Positions 45,449-56,118 of a stretch of 64,000 nt of DNA are shown here, piece by piece (the stretch's first letter is position 1; every line of letters starts with the position of its first letter). Source of the DNA: Acidisarcina polymorpha (lineage in GTDB: Bacteria > Acidobacteriota > Terriglobia > Terriglobales > Acidobacteriaceae); contig NZ_CP030840.1 in the NCBI RefSeq assembly GCF_003330725.1, forward strand, positions 6,690,116 to 6,754,115, read 5' to 3'. Below the pieces are notes generated by a model that made no database searches, was not told where the DNA came from, and saw only the letters and a program-made list of their open reading frames with translations. Both the position numbers and the translations under genes were made by a program.

Positions 45449-47185
45449 TTGATCGAAACAGACGTCCTGATCGTAGGCTGCGGGCCGGCAGGCCTGACCG
45501 CGGCTATCGGGCTCGCGCGTGAGGGTGTGCGCGTGATTGCTATCACAAAGTATGCGCAACTTGCTCCGACGGCGCGCGCACATTGCACTAATCAGCGCTC
45601 TTTCGAAATCTTCCGAGATTTCGGTATCGAGCCGCAGGCAATGGCCTCGGCTACCCCGTACACAGAAATGCCAAACTTCACGTATCTTCGTTCTCTTTCC
45701 TCTGATGTCGAGTTTGCTCGGTTGAGGGGTTTGCAGCTCGATGATGAGGACAACCTCAACGCCAGTCCGTGCACCATTGCCGATTTGCCGCAGAATCTCT
45801 TGGAACCGATCTTGCTCACAGCAGCGACGCAACAGGGAGCGCAAGTTCGTTTTCAAACGGAACTCACGACGTTTGACCAGAATGAAACCGGGGTTACGGC
45901 TGTCGTCAGGGATCTCTTGACGGGCCAGGACCTAACAATTCGTGCCCGCTACCTGATCGGTGCCGATGGTGGGAACAGTAGCGTTGCGAAAGCTCTTGAA
46001 TTGCCTTTCGATGGGCCTGGAAGACTCGGAGGGAGCCTCAGTATTCACTTTGATTGTGACCTTTCGGAATACACGGCCTACAGGCCCAGCCATATCTTCT
46101 ACATCCTCCGGAGTTCCACCGACAGGGGAGGTCCAGGTCTCGGTCTTCTCATCTGTTTCCGGCCGTGGAATACCTGGCAGTTCATTAAGGGCTACACCGC
46201 CGGGCAGGAGACACCACACTTGACGACGACGGAGGCCGTCGATGTGATCCGCGATTATCTTGGTATTCCAGAGATCGAACCCAAGGTGACCTCTATTGGG
46301 AAGTGGGATCTCAACTCCCTCTGCGCTTCGTTGTATCAGCGCGGTCGTGTTTTCTGCATGGGAGACGCAGTCCATCGGCACGTACCATCCAACGGTCTAG
46401 GCTCCAACTGCGCGATGCAGGATGCATACAATCTCGCTTGGAAGCTCGCGCTCGTCTTGCGCGACCATGCGGGCGCCGGCCTCCTTGAGAGTTATAGCCA
46501 GGAGCGCGTTCCCGTAGGGCAGCAGTACGTTGCGCGCGCAACCAAAAGCATGCAACTTCACCGGCCTTTGCTCGAAGCGATCGGGCTAGCGGATCCTAAT
46601 AGACCGGAGGGAGATGGTGACTTGGCGCGGATTGCTGCAAATTCAACTGACGGCGCTGCTCGTCGACGCGGGATCCAGGAAACTATGCATGCGAAGATCC
46701 ATGAAGTCCGTGCTCGGGGTCTCGAACTCAATCACCTGTATCAATCCGTTGCCGTGATCGACGAGGGACAGCAACCCAAGGATACCGGCCGCGATCTCGA
46801 GCTGTATGCCCGCGCGACAACCTGCCCGGGCGCGCATCTGCCGCATGCGTGGGTACAGCGGTCAGGGCACGAAGTCTCCACGCTGGACTTGGTAGGACAA
46901 GGGCGCTTCACACTTTTGACAGGCATTGGTGGCGATGAGTGGATCGGTGCGGCAAAAGCCGTCGCGGAGCGCTTCGTTCTAGACATCGCCGCAGTCAAAA
47001 TCGGACCGGGGTGCGAAGTTACCGATCTACACCATGAGTGGGCAGAGCGGAGAGAGATCGCAGAAAATGGATGTCTTCTGGTCCGACCGGACGCGCACAT
47101 CGCCTGGCGACGCATGTCCACGGACACAGATCCTGAAGGAGCCTTGACGGATGCGGTAGCACGGATACTTGATCGACAGGCTTAA
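45449..47185 (+). CDS. FAD-dependent monooxygenase (PheA/TfdB-type)
   Basis: 578 residues. TTG start at 45449, set by TAAGGAGA at 45436-45443. FAD motif VLIVGCGPAGLTAAIGLARE, the YLIGADGGNSSVAKAL segment, and the second FAD motif VFCMGDAVHRHVPSNGLGSN with MQDAYNLAWKLALVL. The C-terminal ~150 residues form the thioredoxin-like domain of phenol hydroxylase/TfdB enzymes (RFTLLTGIGGDEW, LVRPDAHIAWR). Likely NAD(P)H-dependent aromatic hydroxylation; substrate unknown. Probably controlled by the divergent MmyB regulator. Confidence 0.9.
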   Translation: MIETDVLIVGCGPAGLTAAIGLAREGVRVIAITKYAQLAPTARAHCTNQRSFEIFRDFGIEPQAMASATPYTEMPNFTYLRSLSSDVEFARLRGLQLDDEDNLNASPCTIADLPQNLLEPILLTAATQQGAQVRFQTELTTFDQNETGVTAVVRDLLTGQDLTIRARYLIGADGGNSSVAKALELPFDGPGRLGGSLSIHFDCDLSEYTAYRPSHIFYILRSSTDRGGPGLGLLICFRPWNTWQFIKGYTAGQETPHLTTTEAVDVIRDYLGIPEIEPKVTSIGKWDLNSLCASLYQRGRVFCMGDAVHRHVPSNGLGSNCAMQDAYNLAWKLALVLRDHAGAGLLESYSQERVPVGQQYVARATKSMQLHRPLLEAIGLADPNRPEGDGDLARIAANSTDGAARRRGIQETMHAKIHEVRARGLELNHLYQSVAVIDEGQQPKDTGRDLELYARATTCPGAHLPHAWVQRSGHEVSTLDLVGQGRFTLLTGIGGDEWIGAAKAVAERFVLDIAAVKIGPGCEVTDLHHEWAERREIAENGCLLVRPDAHIAWRRMSTDTDPEGALTDAVARILDRQA

Positions 47186-48253
47186 CTTCAAGAACTTGTG
47201 GATTCGCACTTCCCCTTCAAAGCTCGTCCCTCCCCGCGAACCATGGCATCACCGACGGTCGCTCCTGCATAACTTGTAGTTCCTGCAAGAGCGACCGCAA
47301 TCCTCGGCGCGGGCAGGTGGCCCAATGTCCAATCGTATCCGCACTTTCGCTTGTTCATCTCAGTTGTGCCGCCTTCCGGCGGTTTCGGCCAATCCCTAAG
47401 GATCGCGCGCAGATCTTCTTCCGCAAGCTGCTGTCCTCTAAGCCACGGCGCGTGGGGAGATTACCGCACAGGCCTTACCAAGCATTCCATGGATATGGAC
47501 AAGCCGGCTCTACGTTCAGCCAGCGTGCTTTCTCATGACCTAGAAGCAATGGATAACTCTAAGCTGAAGCAATGAACCGTTTTCCGTTTTGCATCTCTTT
47601 GCTAATGTCGGGTGCATACTCACTACAACCGCATGAACGCAAAATTCTCCCGTTCCCGCTTGTTCACCTCTACTGTGCCGTCCACCCGGTATCGACCAAT
47701 ACCCAGCGATCGCGAGCAGATTTTCTTCTATTTCAACTATCACCACCACACAGCCGCAGACACCTTGGACAAACACCATCTGGCCGAGAATGCGGCTGTG
47801 ATCGCTGAGACCGCCTGCGCGCTTGCTGATGCGTCAACACCAGCACCGCGCGCAAAATGACAAAGGGGTTTGGGAACGATCCCCCATCGCACTGAGTCAA
47901 TCGGCGAGTTGATCAAAGAGCTTAGTACGCTCGCTCTGTCTGACCGTTGCGGTGCTGAACATCACCGAAGCGCAATTGAGAGCTTCCGTTCCGGGGCGTG
48001 TGCCCGGCACGGATTTGGCGACACTCCCGAAAAATCATTGATCGCCCGTTTAGCAAAGAAACGAGAGGACTGCAGAAAGGTAAAGCTGGCGATAGGAAGA
48101 GACTGCAAGCATGGAGAAGGAAGCGCCTTTGAGTTCCGACCGCACAAACTGCATCAATCGATGCGTCCGATCAACGGAGTGATGGCAGAATTGTTGTAAG
48201 CATCGGCGCTATTTAGATCATCAAGGCACCCGATGTGAACATCTAACATTCAA
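47186..48253. other. Non-coding or degraded stretch with diverged tandem repeat
   Basis: About 1 kb with no confident gene. Two related blocks, ~47338-47425 and ~47652-47740, share CGCTTGTTCA, CAGAT, TTCTTC and similar spacing; in one frame the second reads RYRPIPSDREQIFFYFNY and the first a frameshifted counterpart (RPIPKDRAQIFF). Perhaps two decayed copies of one small gene; family unknown. Confidence 0.35.
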
Positions 48254-50065
48254 ATGCGCATTCCTCTCGGTACTCTCCTAGGTGGCCTTGCCGTCATGCT
48301 CAGCTCCATGAATTCCTATGGAGAAGAACAAGCAGTTGGCGCTACAGTGCTCGTTCTCCAAAGATCAGAAAATCACTGGATCGACGGCTACTTCAGTTCG
48401 GTCAGCATTTCACCGACCGCGAGGCAAGCGCCCTTCGGAAACGACCCAAATGATCTCCATCTTTACGATATAACTAGAGACCGCGAGGAACCTGCTCTCT
48501 TGAAGGGGAATCTGACCGAACTGAAGGGTGCAGCTTTCTGTGGCTCCGATTCGCTGGCGCGCCTTGGACGAGCGGGAAGTGGGTCAGGATGGTTCCTTCC
48601 GACACCCGGTGGAGAGATGCTCGCTACGATTCCTGACCGTTCTATGCCAACATGCTCCCCCGATGCAAAGGAGATCGCATATTTCGGCGCTGGCGCTCCC
48701 GAGAATCCTTTGCTGGTCGGTCTCCGCGGGAAGCTACACGGTTACAAGCCTGATGGCAGGGTGACCGCGATGCTGTTCTCGCCTGATGGATCCTCCTTCT
48801 TTTACCTGGCGCTGAACGGCGACGGAGAAGGCTCTTTGTCTCAGATTAATGTCACTACAGGTGAATCCCACCTGATTGCCGGTCATCTCGATATAAGCCT
48901 GTTCGGCGGTCAGATCGCCTTAGCGCCTGACCAAAAGAGCATCTACCTTTCGCTTGCTTCGGATGGAGCTCCGAGCAACGAGATGCGCTCACATCCGCAT
49001 GCGGACCGGTGGCTGAAAATTTACCAGATTGATATCGCAACAGGAGACCGGCATCCAGTGGTGGCAACGGCTGGTCGAGACAACTTTGGTCCTGCCGTTG
49101 CCGGGAACGCTCTGTACTGGGTGCGTTCCGAGGTGGACGATTCCATCGTGACGCTCCCGTCAACGGGCGGGGTTTCGAAGGAGGTCATTGCGGGCGGACA
49201 AGTTCCCATGTGGAATCTTGACGGATCAACGATAGCTTATTTTTTTGGGGATACACGTTTGGCAGACGAGCCGCTCGACGTCGATGACGCAATCGTTGGC
49301 GTCAACTCGAAGGGAACACGGAAGACGCAGCCATCCATCATTGTCTCCGGGTATCACGAGGACTTTCCGCCGGCCTGGTCTCCCAATGGAGAGTGGATCG
49401 CATTCCATTCGCACCGCTCTCCAGCACCCGTCGCGTCCTATCACGGCAACGGTAGCACAGACGATATCTACCTTCGCAAGGCGGACGATGTTCATGCTCC
49501 CGAGATGCGTCTGACCGACTTCGGTCTGGAGACTGGCCCGGCGTATTGGTCGCCCGACGGGAAGAAGTTGCTGTTCGCCTCATGGGATCGCAGCGGGACC
49601 TTAGGCATATCCAAGCTCTGGGTGCTCACTATGGATCCAGAGACGGGAGCCGTCCTCCATAAAGAGATGCTTCCGCTTCCGGGCGATATCCACAGCGTTC
49701 GGTGGGCTTCATGGTCGCTTGACGGTAAAGAGATTGGTGTTGAGGATGATCGGGGTGATGACAAACGGGTACTGTGGGTTGTCAGTGCAGATGGATCTCA
49801 TCCTGATAAGCTCTACGATTATGCTTGCACCACATACTGTGGACTCGACTGGTCGCACGATGGTCAAAGCATCATTTTTAGTGGGCTAGCCGGTAATCTC
49901 CTCCAACTCTTCTCCATACCGCGTGCTGGTGGTGTTCCTAAGCAGCTCACTCATGATTCCGGGAATCTGATGCATCCGCGGGTTTCACCAGATGGGCGCT
50001 TGATCGCCTGTACACGTGAGACACAGTCAAAGCAGATTTGGAAGCAGCCACTGACCAGCAGGTAA
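48254..50065 (+). CDS. Secreted TolB-like beta-propeller protein
   Basis: 603 residues. Signal-peptide-like start (PLGTLLGGLAVMLSSMNSYG). Several PD40/TolB-like blades are seen: FSPDGSSFFYLAL, LAPDQKSIYLSLA, PAWSPNGEWIAFHS, YWSPDGKKLLFAS, DWSHDGQSIIFSG, VSPDGRLIACTRE. There is no catalytic hydrolase domain after the propeller, so it is likely a periplasmic binding or sensing protein. Partner unknown. Confidence 0.8.
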   Translation: MRIPLGTLLGGLAVMLSSMNSYGEEQAVGATVLVLQRSENHWIDGYFSSVSISPTARQAPFGNDPNDLHLYDITRDREEPALLKGNLTELKGAAFCGSDSLARLGRAGSGSGWFLPTPGGEMLATIPDRSMPTCSPDAKEIAYFGAGAPENPLLVGLRGKLHGYKPDGRVTAMLFSPDGSSFFYLALNGDGEGSLSQINVTTGESHLIAGHLDISLFGGQIALAPDQKSIYLSLASDGAPSNEMRSHPHADRWLKIYQIDIATGDRHPVVATAGRDNFGPAVAGNALYWVRSEVDDSIVTLPSTGGVSKEVIAGGQVPMWNLDGSTIAYFFGDTRLADEPLDVDDAIVGVNSKGTRKTQPSIIVSGYHEDFPPAWSPNGEWIAFHSHRSPAPVASYHGNGSTDDIYLRKADDVHAPEMRLTDFGLETGPAYWSPDGKKLLFASWDRSGTLGISKLWVLTMDPETGAVLHKEMLPLPGDIHSVRWASWSLDGKEIGVEDDRGDDKRVLWVVSADGSHPDKLYDYACTTYCGLDWSHDGQSIIFSGLAGNLLQLFSIPRAGGVPKQLTHDSGNLMHPRVSPDGRLIACTRETQSKQIWKQPLTSR

Positions 50066-50231
50066 GCTTACTGCATCAACCATCAACCATCAGACGCTAA
50101 TGCGCCGGGGCCGGAATAAAGCTTGGAACGAAGTGTTATTGAAATGTTTCTATTAATGAGAGCTTGTTTCGTGGGTCCCCGCGGCGGCTAACTAGATTCA
50201 CCCAATCACAACCACTCGAGGTCGCATAGAA

Positions 50232-50684
50232 ATGACGTGCGCAGTTCTTTTCTCAATAAGCCTAGCTCTTGCCGCTTCCCCGGCACTATCTCAAGCAGCA
50301 GTTCCCCAGTCGGAAGTTATGGCTCCTGTCTACAGCTTCTTTGATGCGATCGCGCATCGTGATAAAGCCGCGATGCTTGCTCAAACAGTACCGGACACGG
50401 CCGTCACAATCAGCCGCGAAGGCGGGTTGCGCCATTTGACAATCGATAATCTTGCGGATCTCGTCGTGAACATCAAGAGTGGCTCCCTTGCCGAGCCTAT
50501 ACATGATCCGATCGTGCAGGTAGACAACAATATTGCTTCGGTCTGGGCGCCTTTCGTTTTTACAATCGATGGAACGCCAACCAACTGCGGAACGGATATC
50601 TTCACCTTGGCAAAGCTCAACGGCAAATGGCTGATCGTAAATCTTACCTACAACAGCCAGAAGAACTGTGAATCAGCACGTTGA
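50232..50684 (+). CDS. Secreted NTF2/SnoaL-like protein
   Basis: 150 residues with a signal peptide (AVLFSISLALAASPALSQA), then an NTF2-like fold: VYSFFDAIAHRDKAAMLAQT, VQVDNNIASVWAPFVFTIDG, FTLAKLNGKWLIVNLTYN. Catalytic residues not evident. Overlaps or abuts the M61 peptidase gene, so possibly co-transcribed. Confidence 0.75.
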   Translation: MTCAVLFSISLALAASPALSQAAVPQSEVMAPVYSFFDAIAHRDKAAMLAQTVPDTAVTISREGGLRHLTIDNLADLVVNIKSGSLAEPIHDPIVQVDNNIASVWAPFVFTIDGTPTNCGTDIFTLAKLNGKWLIVNLTYNSQKNCESAR

Positions 50685-50728
50685 GATATCCTGGTTCAAC
50701 GACAAATAGAAACACTAATCCGCAGTGG

Positions 50729-51863
50729 ATGCGCTGGTGGCACAGTGAGTGCTCCAGAGTACTCCGCAGCAGCCTGCCTCTTCTGCTCGCGACAAGTGCT
50801 ACTTTCTCGCCCGTGCTGGCGCAAAGACCTATGTCCTCACAGCCACAACCACAGCCTGATCCAATGACGCCCCCGATCGTTGATCCGGTGGACCAACCGT
50901 ACATCGGCCCGATTAAGCTTGTGGTTGACTTGACCAATAACGTCGATCGCATCGTGACTGTACACGAGGAGATTCCTGTTGCGCCCGAAGGCAAAGCTGG
51001 CGCCAAGGAAATGGTGCTCCTTTACCCGCAGTGGATCCCCGGCTATCACTCGCCAACGGGACCGATTTCAAAGCTGGGCGGCATAGTGACGACTGTCGAT
51101 GCGAGACGCGTGCAATGGGTGCGTGATCGCGCCAACGTTTATGCGTTCCATATTCCGCTGACGCCGGGCGCAAAGACAGTGAGCGTGGATTTCCAATACC
51201 TCTCGCCGATCAAGCGGACCGAAGGTAGGATCGAGATTTCCGATAAAATCGCCGACCTCGCATGGTATGAAGTGTTGATGTATCCTGCGGGTTACTTCTC
51301 GCGCGATATCCCGTTCGACACAACCATTAAACTACCGAACGGTTGGAAGTACGCGACCGCGCTTGAAACTGCCACTGACGCAGTAGAAATCGTCACTTTT
51401 AAGACGACGACGCTTGACACGCTGGTCGACTCTCCCGTCTATGCGGGTTCGAACTACAAGCGTGTTGATCTCTCGCCTACCCCGACCGACACTGTGCATC
51501 TTAATCTCTTTGCGGATTCACCCCAAGACCTCGAGATCAAGCCTGAACAGCTCGTGTGGCACAAGCGTCTTACGGCTGAAGCCGACAAACTTTACGGCTC
51601 ACATCACTATGACCATTACGACTTCCTGCTAACGCTGAGCGATAAGCTTGGAGTGAGTCTCGAGCATCACCAGTCGAGCGAAAACGGGCACCCGGCCAAC
51701 TACTTCACCGACTGGGCCGCGGGTGTTGGCGGTGTCGATCTGCTCGGCCACGAGTACGCCCACTCCTGGAACGGCAAGTTCCGCCGACCAGCGGATTTGT
51801 GGACTGCGAATTTCAATGTGCCTATGCGCGACGACCTGCTGTGGGTATATGAGGGCTTGACAC
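50729..51863 (+). pseudogene. M61 peptidase, 5' part, interrupted by mobile DNA
   Basis: Reads from a signal peptide (SSLPLLLATSATFSPVLAQ) through the M61 N-terminal domain (PQWIPGYHSPTGPISKLGG) to the zinc site LLGHEYAHSWNGKFRRP and the downstream Glu in DLLWVYEGLT. At 51864 an IS66 terminus (GTAAGCGTCCGG) begins and the frame continues only as element sequence. The PDZ end of the same gene reappears at 56200-56519. A TTG at 50681 is an alternative start. Confidence 0.88.
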
Positions 51864-51920
51864 GTAAGCGTCCGGAGTTCCCCTCTTTCCTAGTCGCGCT
51901 CCAGAGCAGAACATCACCAC

Positions 51921-52310
51921 ATGGTGCACATAGAGGAGTCGAGTAGCGGGCGTCGCGTGCGCAGATGGCGATCGGTATCGGAGAAGCGTCAGGTCGTGCA
52001 GTTGACCATGGAGCCGGGTGCGAGCGTTGCCGAAGTGGCTCGGGCGCATGGTTTGAACGCCAACCAGGTTTTCAAGTGGCGTCGAGCTTTTGAACGTGGT
52101 GAACTGACCGAGCCATATACCGCGCTGCTGCCCGTGGCGGTGTCGAGTTTGAGTGAGCCCGAGATCGAGCCTGCAGAGCAACTGCCACAGACGCAGACGA
52201 CGAGTTCAGGCTCGATCCATATCGAGCTTCCCGGGCGAGCGGTGATAAGCATCGAGAGTGGTGCTGACCATGTTCTGATTCGAACGGTTCTTGAGAGCCT
52301 GCGCAAGTGA
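51921..52310 (+). CDS. tnpA: IS66 accessory protein TnpA
   Basis: 129 residues: helix-turn-helix of the transposase_8 type (RWRSVSEKRQVVQLTMEPGA, SVAEVARAHGLNANQVFKWR). Part of the three-gene IS66 transposition system; its end overlaps tnpB by four bases. Confidence 0.88.
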   Translation: MVHIEESSSGRRVRRWRSVSEKRQVVQLTMEPGASVAEVARAHGLNANQVFKWRRAFERGELTEPYTALLPVAVSSLSEPEIEPAEQLPQTQTTSSGSIHIELPGRAVISIESGADHVLIRTVLESLRK

Positions 52311-52654
52311 TCCAACTCCCCACCGCAACGAAGATCTGGATTGTGGCCGGAGTTACCGATATGCGCCGCGGGTTTGATGGACTCAGTGGCCAGGTGCAGA
52401 CTGTGTTGCAGCAACAGCCATTCTCCGGACACGTGTTCGTGTTTCGCGGGCGCAGAGGCGATATCGTAAAACTCTTGTGGTGGGACGGCGATGGTCTGTG
52501 CCTGTTCGCCAAGCGACTGGAGCGTGGCCGCTTCATCTGGCCGAAGGCGGAGAACGGAACGGTTCACCTGAGTCGTGCACAGCTTTCGATGCTTTTAGAA
52601 GGCATCGATTGGCGGAGAGTTGAGAGAACATGGCAGCCCGAAGTGGCAGTCTGA
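52307..52654 (+). CDS. tnpB: IS66 accessory protein TnpB
   Basis: 115 residues with the family hallmarks: TKIWIVAGVTDMRRGFDGLS, HVFVFRGRRGDIVKLLWWDG, DGLCLFAKRLERGRFIWP. Complete length. Confidence 0.92.
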   Translation: MIQLPTATKIWIVAGVTDMRRGFDGLSGQVQTVLQQQPFSGHVFVFRGRRGDIVKLLWWDGDGLCLFAKRLERGRFIWPKAENGTVHLSRAQLSMLLEGIDWRRVERTWQPEVAV

Positions 52655-52729
52655 TGACGAAGCTGATTCTCCTTTATTCATGCGGGTTTTGCAGATGATT
52701 TCTCTCTTTTTCGATGGCATACTTTGTCC

Positions 52730-53422
52730 ATGGATCGCGCTCCTCTCCCCGATCTGAACAGCCTTGATCGCGAAGACCTGCTTGACCTCTTCATGGAACA
52801 ACAAGAGCAGCTCGATTCCCTCATCGCAGATCGAGATGCGGAGATTCGCCGGCTGGAAGCCGAACTCGATTCCCACCGACAGACACTCTCCGACCAGGCT
52901 GATGAGTTGCGCTCCCGCAGCGAGCGGATCGAACATCTCAAGCTTATGGTCGACAAGCTGCGGCATGTGATTTTCGGGACCAAGAGCGAGAAGATCGTCA
53001 TCAAGCTCGAGCAGATGGAACTGGAGCTTGAAGACGACGAGACGACACATGCCGAGCTCGAGGCCGTAGCCGAACGAGTCTCCCCGGCTAAAGAACCCAA
53101 GGCGCGGCCCGAGCGCAAGCCTCTTCCGGAGCATCTGTCACGCGAAGTGGTCACGCACACTCCGACCGGCGATTGCTGTGCTGATTGCGGCGGCCAGTTG
53201 CGGCAGTTTGGTGAAGATGTCTCTGAACAGCTCGAGTACATCCCCGACAGTTTCAAGGTCATCCGTCACGTGCGGCCGAAGTTCACTTGCACTGGCTGTG
53301 ATCGCGTCATTGAAGCACCTGCTCCCTCACGTCCGATCGAGCGCGGTCTTCCCGCACCTGGTCTGCTTGCTCACGTGATTGTGTCGAAGTTCGCTGATTA
53401 TGTTGTCTTCGCAGTTATGTGA
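52730..53422 (+). pseudogene. tnpC: IS66 transposase TnpC, truncated
   Basis: Contains the N-terminal coiled coil, the leucine-rich stretch, LRHVIFGTKSEKI and the zinc-finger region (CCADCGGQLRQFGED, FTCTGCDRVIEAP), then HVIVSKFADY; after that it reads VVFAVM and stops inside the adjoining recombinase element. The whole DDE domain is missing, so it is inactive. Confidence 0.9.
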
Positions 53423-53480
53423 CGTTCAGCCGTTGAGTCCCTATGGACACTGGGGATCTGCACTACCGAACGTCACATAA
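53415..53480. repeat. Inverted repeat at recombinase element end
   Basis: TTATGTGACGTTC (53415-53427) and its exact complement (53468-53480) are separated by 40 bases; probably recombinase binding sites. Confidence 0.65.
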
Positions 53481-53487
53481 GTATGGA

Positions 53488-54510
53488 TTAGAGTTGGGCG
53501 AGGAAGGTGAGCAGGTCGGGATTGTCCCGCCAGCGTTTCCTTCCGGGTGGCTGGTTCTGTTCGCACATGCCGAGCGCCTTTGCTTTCATATCGAGGTCCG
53601 TCTCGGCGTAGATATTGGTGGTGTCGAGCGAGACATGCCCCAGCCACGCACGGATGGTGTTGATGTCCACTCCGGCGCGCAGCAGGTGCGTTGCGGTCGT
53701 GTGACGGATGGTGTGCGGGACGATTTTCTTCTTTTGCATCTCGGGCACGGAGGTTGCCGCAGCTCGCGCATGGCGCGTGACGATGTCATGCACCCCGAAG
53801 CGTGTCAGCGGTTCGGCTGCGCGACTCAGGAACACGCGCTCGTGATCCTCCCGCCCGCGTGTAAGCTCACGCAGTGCGAGTACGGTAGAAGCCCACAGCG
53901 GGCAGAGGCGGACTTTATTTCCTTTGCCCTTTAGCCGCACCGAAGATAGAGTGCTCGTTCCATCGCTGCGCAGAGTCAGATCGCCTATCTCCAGTTGCGC
54001 CGCTTCATCCGCACGCGCTCCGGAGTTGTAAAGGAACAACAGCAAGACATGGTCCCTGTACCCGATCCGTGTGGATTGGTCGGGAACAGCCAGCAACGCA
54101 TCGATCTCACGTTTGTCCAGGTACCCGACAGGAAGGTGGGTCGATCGCTTGAACTCCACCGCGCGAAGTTGGGCCGACCAGCCAAGGTCTTCAGGGCTGC
54201 GCTGTCCGATGAAGGTAGCCATGGCATGGATGGCCGCCAAGCGCTGATTGCGCGTGGAGATCGTACAGCCGCGCTTCTCTTCCAGATAGCGCAGGAAGGC
54301 CCGGACCAGATCGGCGTCGATGTCGGCAACACGAAGCTCGTCAGCCTTCTTGTGCAACAGGCTAGCGGCGAACACGATCAGCAGACGTAGCGCATCCCGA
54401 TAGCTCTGCTGCGTATTGCGCGAGAGGTTGCGGTCGTCGGGGAGATGCTCCATCAGGAAGCGTCGGACCCAGGAGCCGAGGGTATGTTTATCGCTCTGTT
54501 TCTTGTTCAT
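53488..54510 (-). CDS. Tyrosine recombinase C of trio
   Basis: 340 residues from the ATG at 54510. N-terminal SAM-like core-binding domain (FLRYLEEKRGCTISTRNQRL), catalytic domain with Arg in NSGARADEA, KGKGNKVR, HTIRHTTATHLL, and LGHVSLDTTNIYAE with the Tyr nucleophile. Appears intact. Overlaps the middle gene by 23 bases. Confidence 0.88.
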   Translation of the reverse strand: MNKKQSDKHTLGSWVRRFLMEHLPDDRNLSRNTQQSYRDALRLLIVFAASLLHKKADELRVADIDADLVRAFLRYLEEKRGCTISTRNQRLAAIHAMATFIGQRSPEDLGWSAQLRAVEFKRSTHLPVGYLDKREIDALLAVPDQSTRIGYRDHVLLLFLYNSGARADEAAQLEIGDLTLRSDGTSTLSSVRLKGKGNKVRLCPLWASTVLALRELTRGREDHERVFLSRAAEPLTRFGVHDIVTRHARAAATSVPEMQKKKIVPHTIRHTTATHLLRAGVDINTIRAWLGHVSLDTTNIYAETDLDMKAKALGMCEQNQPPGRKRWRDNPDLLTFLAQL

Positions 54511-55438
54511 CGCCACCTCCGCATACATAGCGCTCGAAGCGGCGATTGGCCTCTCCCAGAAGCTCCGGCGTCATCGTCAGATAGCGCTGGGTGGAGTGCA
54601 ACTCGACATGCCCAAGATAGATCGAGAGAACAGGCAGAAGAAGCTGCACATCGGCACCATTTTGATACCACTCCGTGAGCCGATGCACGGCGAAGGTATG
54701 CCGCAGATCGTGGATGCGCGGCTGGTAGAGACTTGCATCTTCCCGACGAACGCCCGCAAGATTGCATAGCCGCCGGAAGCCGATCTCAACTACCTGACAT
54801 CGAACAGCCTTGTGCAGTCGGGATTGGAAGAGCGGTTGATGGTTGCGATCGATCCTCCCCGGCAGGGCAAGATAGCTTCGCAGATGTGCCTGAACATGCG
54901 GCCCAAGTGGCACCAGCCGCGATTTGTAGAACTTCGTTCCCCGCACCGTGATGACACCAGCACCAAGGTCCACATCGTCACCGCGCAGTCGTAGAACTTC
55001 ACCGATTCGCATCCCCGTGCCGTAGAGCAGAAGGAGCAAGGTACGGAACATCGGGGCCGACATGAGACACGCATCTCTCTGCTGACAGCGAGGAACGGCA
55101 GCCAACAACAGCCGCAACTCGGAAACAGAGTAGATGTAGGGAACGAAGCTGCTCGTGTACTTCGGGGCCGGAGGCGGTAGAGGAACCGTGTGCAACTCCT
55201 CTCGCAGCAGCCAGTGCTCGAAAAAGACTCGCAACGTGCCATATTTGTTCCGCCACGTTGCAGGTCCAGTGCGTGGGCCGGCCAGGAAGCACGATACCTG
55301 ATCCGATGTCAGTGAGGCGAGTTCGATTTCACCATGACTGCGCGATAAGGCACGAAGCACTCTGGCCGGACTGTAGTATTTTTCCCCTGCAGCCTGACGC
55401 TTTGTGATGTAGAGGGTGATTGATTCAGCTAGATTCAT
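54488..55438 (-). CDS. Tyrosine recombinase B of trio
   Basis: 316 residues from the ATG at 55438; an open extension upstream lies over the preceding gene. Catalytic marks: GTGMRIGEVLRL (Arg), RIHDLRHTFAVHRL, and YLGHVELHSTQRYL (Tyr). A long insert before the second Arg box (LAGVRREDASLYQP) is present. Appears intact; start overlaps the stop of the first gene. Confidence 0.88.
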   Translation of the reverse strand: MNLAESITLYITKRQAAGEKYYSPARVLRALSRSHGEIELASLTSDQVSCFLAGPRTGPATWRNKYGTLRVFFEHWLLREELHTVPLPPPAPKYTSSFVPYIYSVSELRLLLAAVPRCQQRDACLMSAPMFRTLLLLLYGTGMRIGEVLRLRGDDVDLGAGVITVRGTKFYKSRLVPLGPHVQAHLRSYLALPGRIDRNHQPLFQSRLHKAVRCQVVEIGFRRLCNLAGVRREDASLYQPRIHDLRHTFAVHRLTEWYQNGADVQLLLPVLSIYLGHVELHSTQRYLTMTPELLGEANRRFERYVCGGGDEQETER

Positions 55439-56118
55439 AGCAGCCCTCCGAGGTCGAAGTCCGCAACACGGCGCAACATCGAGATATCGACCTTGGCGTA
55501 GATCCCCGTCGAAATTGCGCTTCGATGTCCAAGGAGATCGCCGATTTCTTTCAACGACACGCCCTCCTGCAACAGGTGCGTCGCGCAGGCATGGCGCAGA
55601 CAGTGCGGCCCGCTTCGCCGGCATTGGATGCCGGCCGCCTTGATCCTCCGGCTTGTCAACGCCCATAAGCTGGCAGGACTGACGCTCCGGTAAGGAGCAT
55701 GGAGAGTCAAGAACACATGGCGGCTCCCGGTGCGCGGGCGACACTTGACGACATACTCCAGGACCGCTTCACCTACCTCGTGTTGTAGCGGATACGGCTG
55801 CCTTCCGCCGCGCTTGGAGTGCGTCACCAAGAACGTCTCCGCCGACCAGTCGAAGTCGCTCAGCAGTAGACGCGACACCTCGCCGCTGCGCAGCCCATAG
55901 ATTGCGAACAGCAACAGGACCGCCCTGGCACGGAGCGCCGATGGACTGCTTCCCTTGATCCCGAGCAGCAACCGCTGTACCTCTTCCCACGTCGGCCCAT
56001 CCGGCAGTCCCTCGTGAACATATCTGCGGGGCCCTTGGATCGCTCCTGCGATACCCGCCTTGCACCATCCACGCCGCTCCGCATGACGGAAAAAGGCACG
56101 CAGCGCCTGCGCTGCCAC
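55435..56118 (-). pseudogene. Tyrosine recombinase A of trio, N-terminus lost
   Basis: 227 residues from an internal GTG; similarity continues upstream to about 56190 (LQDVDEFLTLKG, SWSRTSV) but the first ~80-100 residues of a normal recombinase are absent. Catalytic residues are present (YGLRSGEVSRLL, HCLRHACATHLLQ, LLGHRSAISTGIYAKVD). The truncation is where the M61 3' part begins. Confidence 0.8.

Larger units (their letters stand above)
51864..53400 (+). mobile_element. IS66-family element, right part lost
   Basis: Begins with GTAAGCG and contains tnpA, tnpB and the first two-thirds of the tnpC N-terminal region. The sequence switches to recombinase-element DNA after HVIVSKFADY near 53400. 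The right end was not found. Confidence 0.8.
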
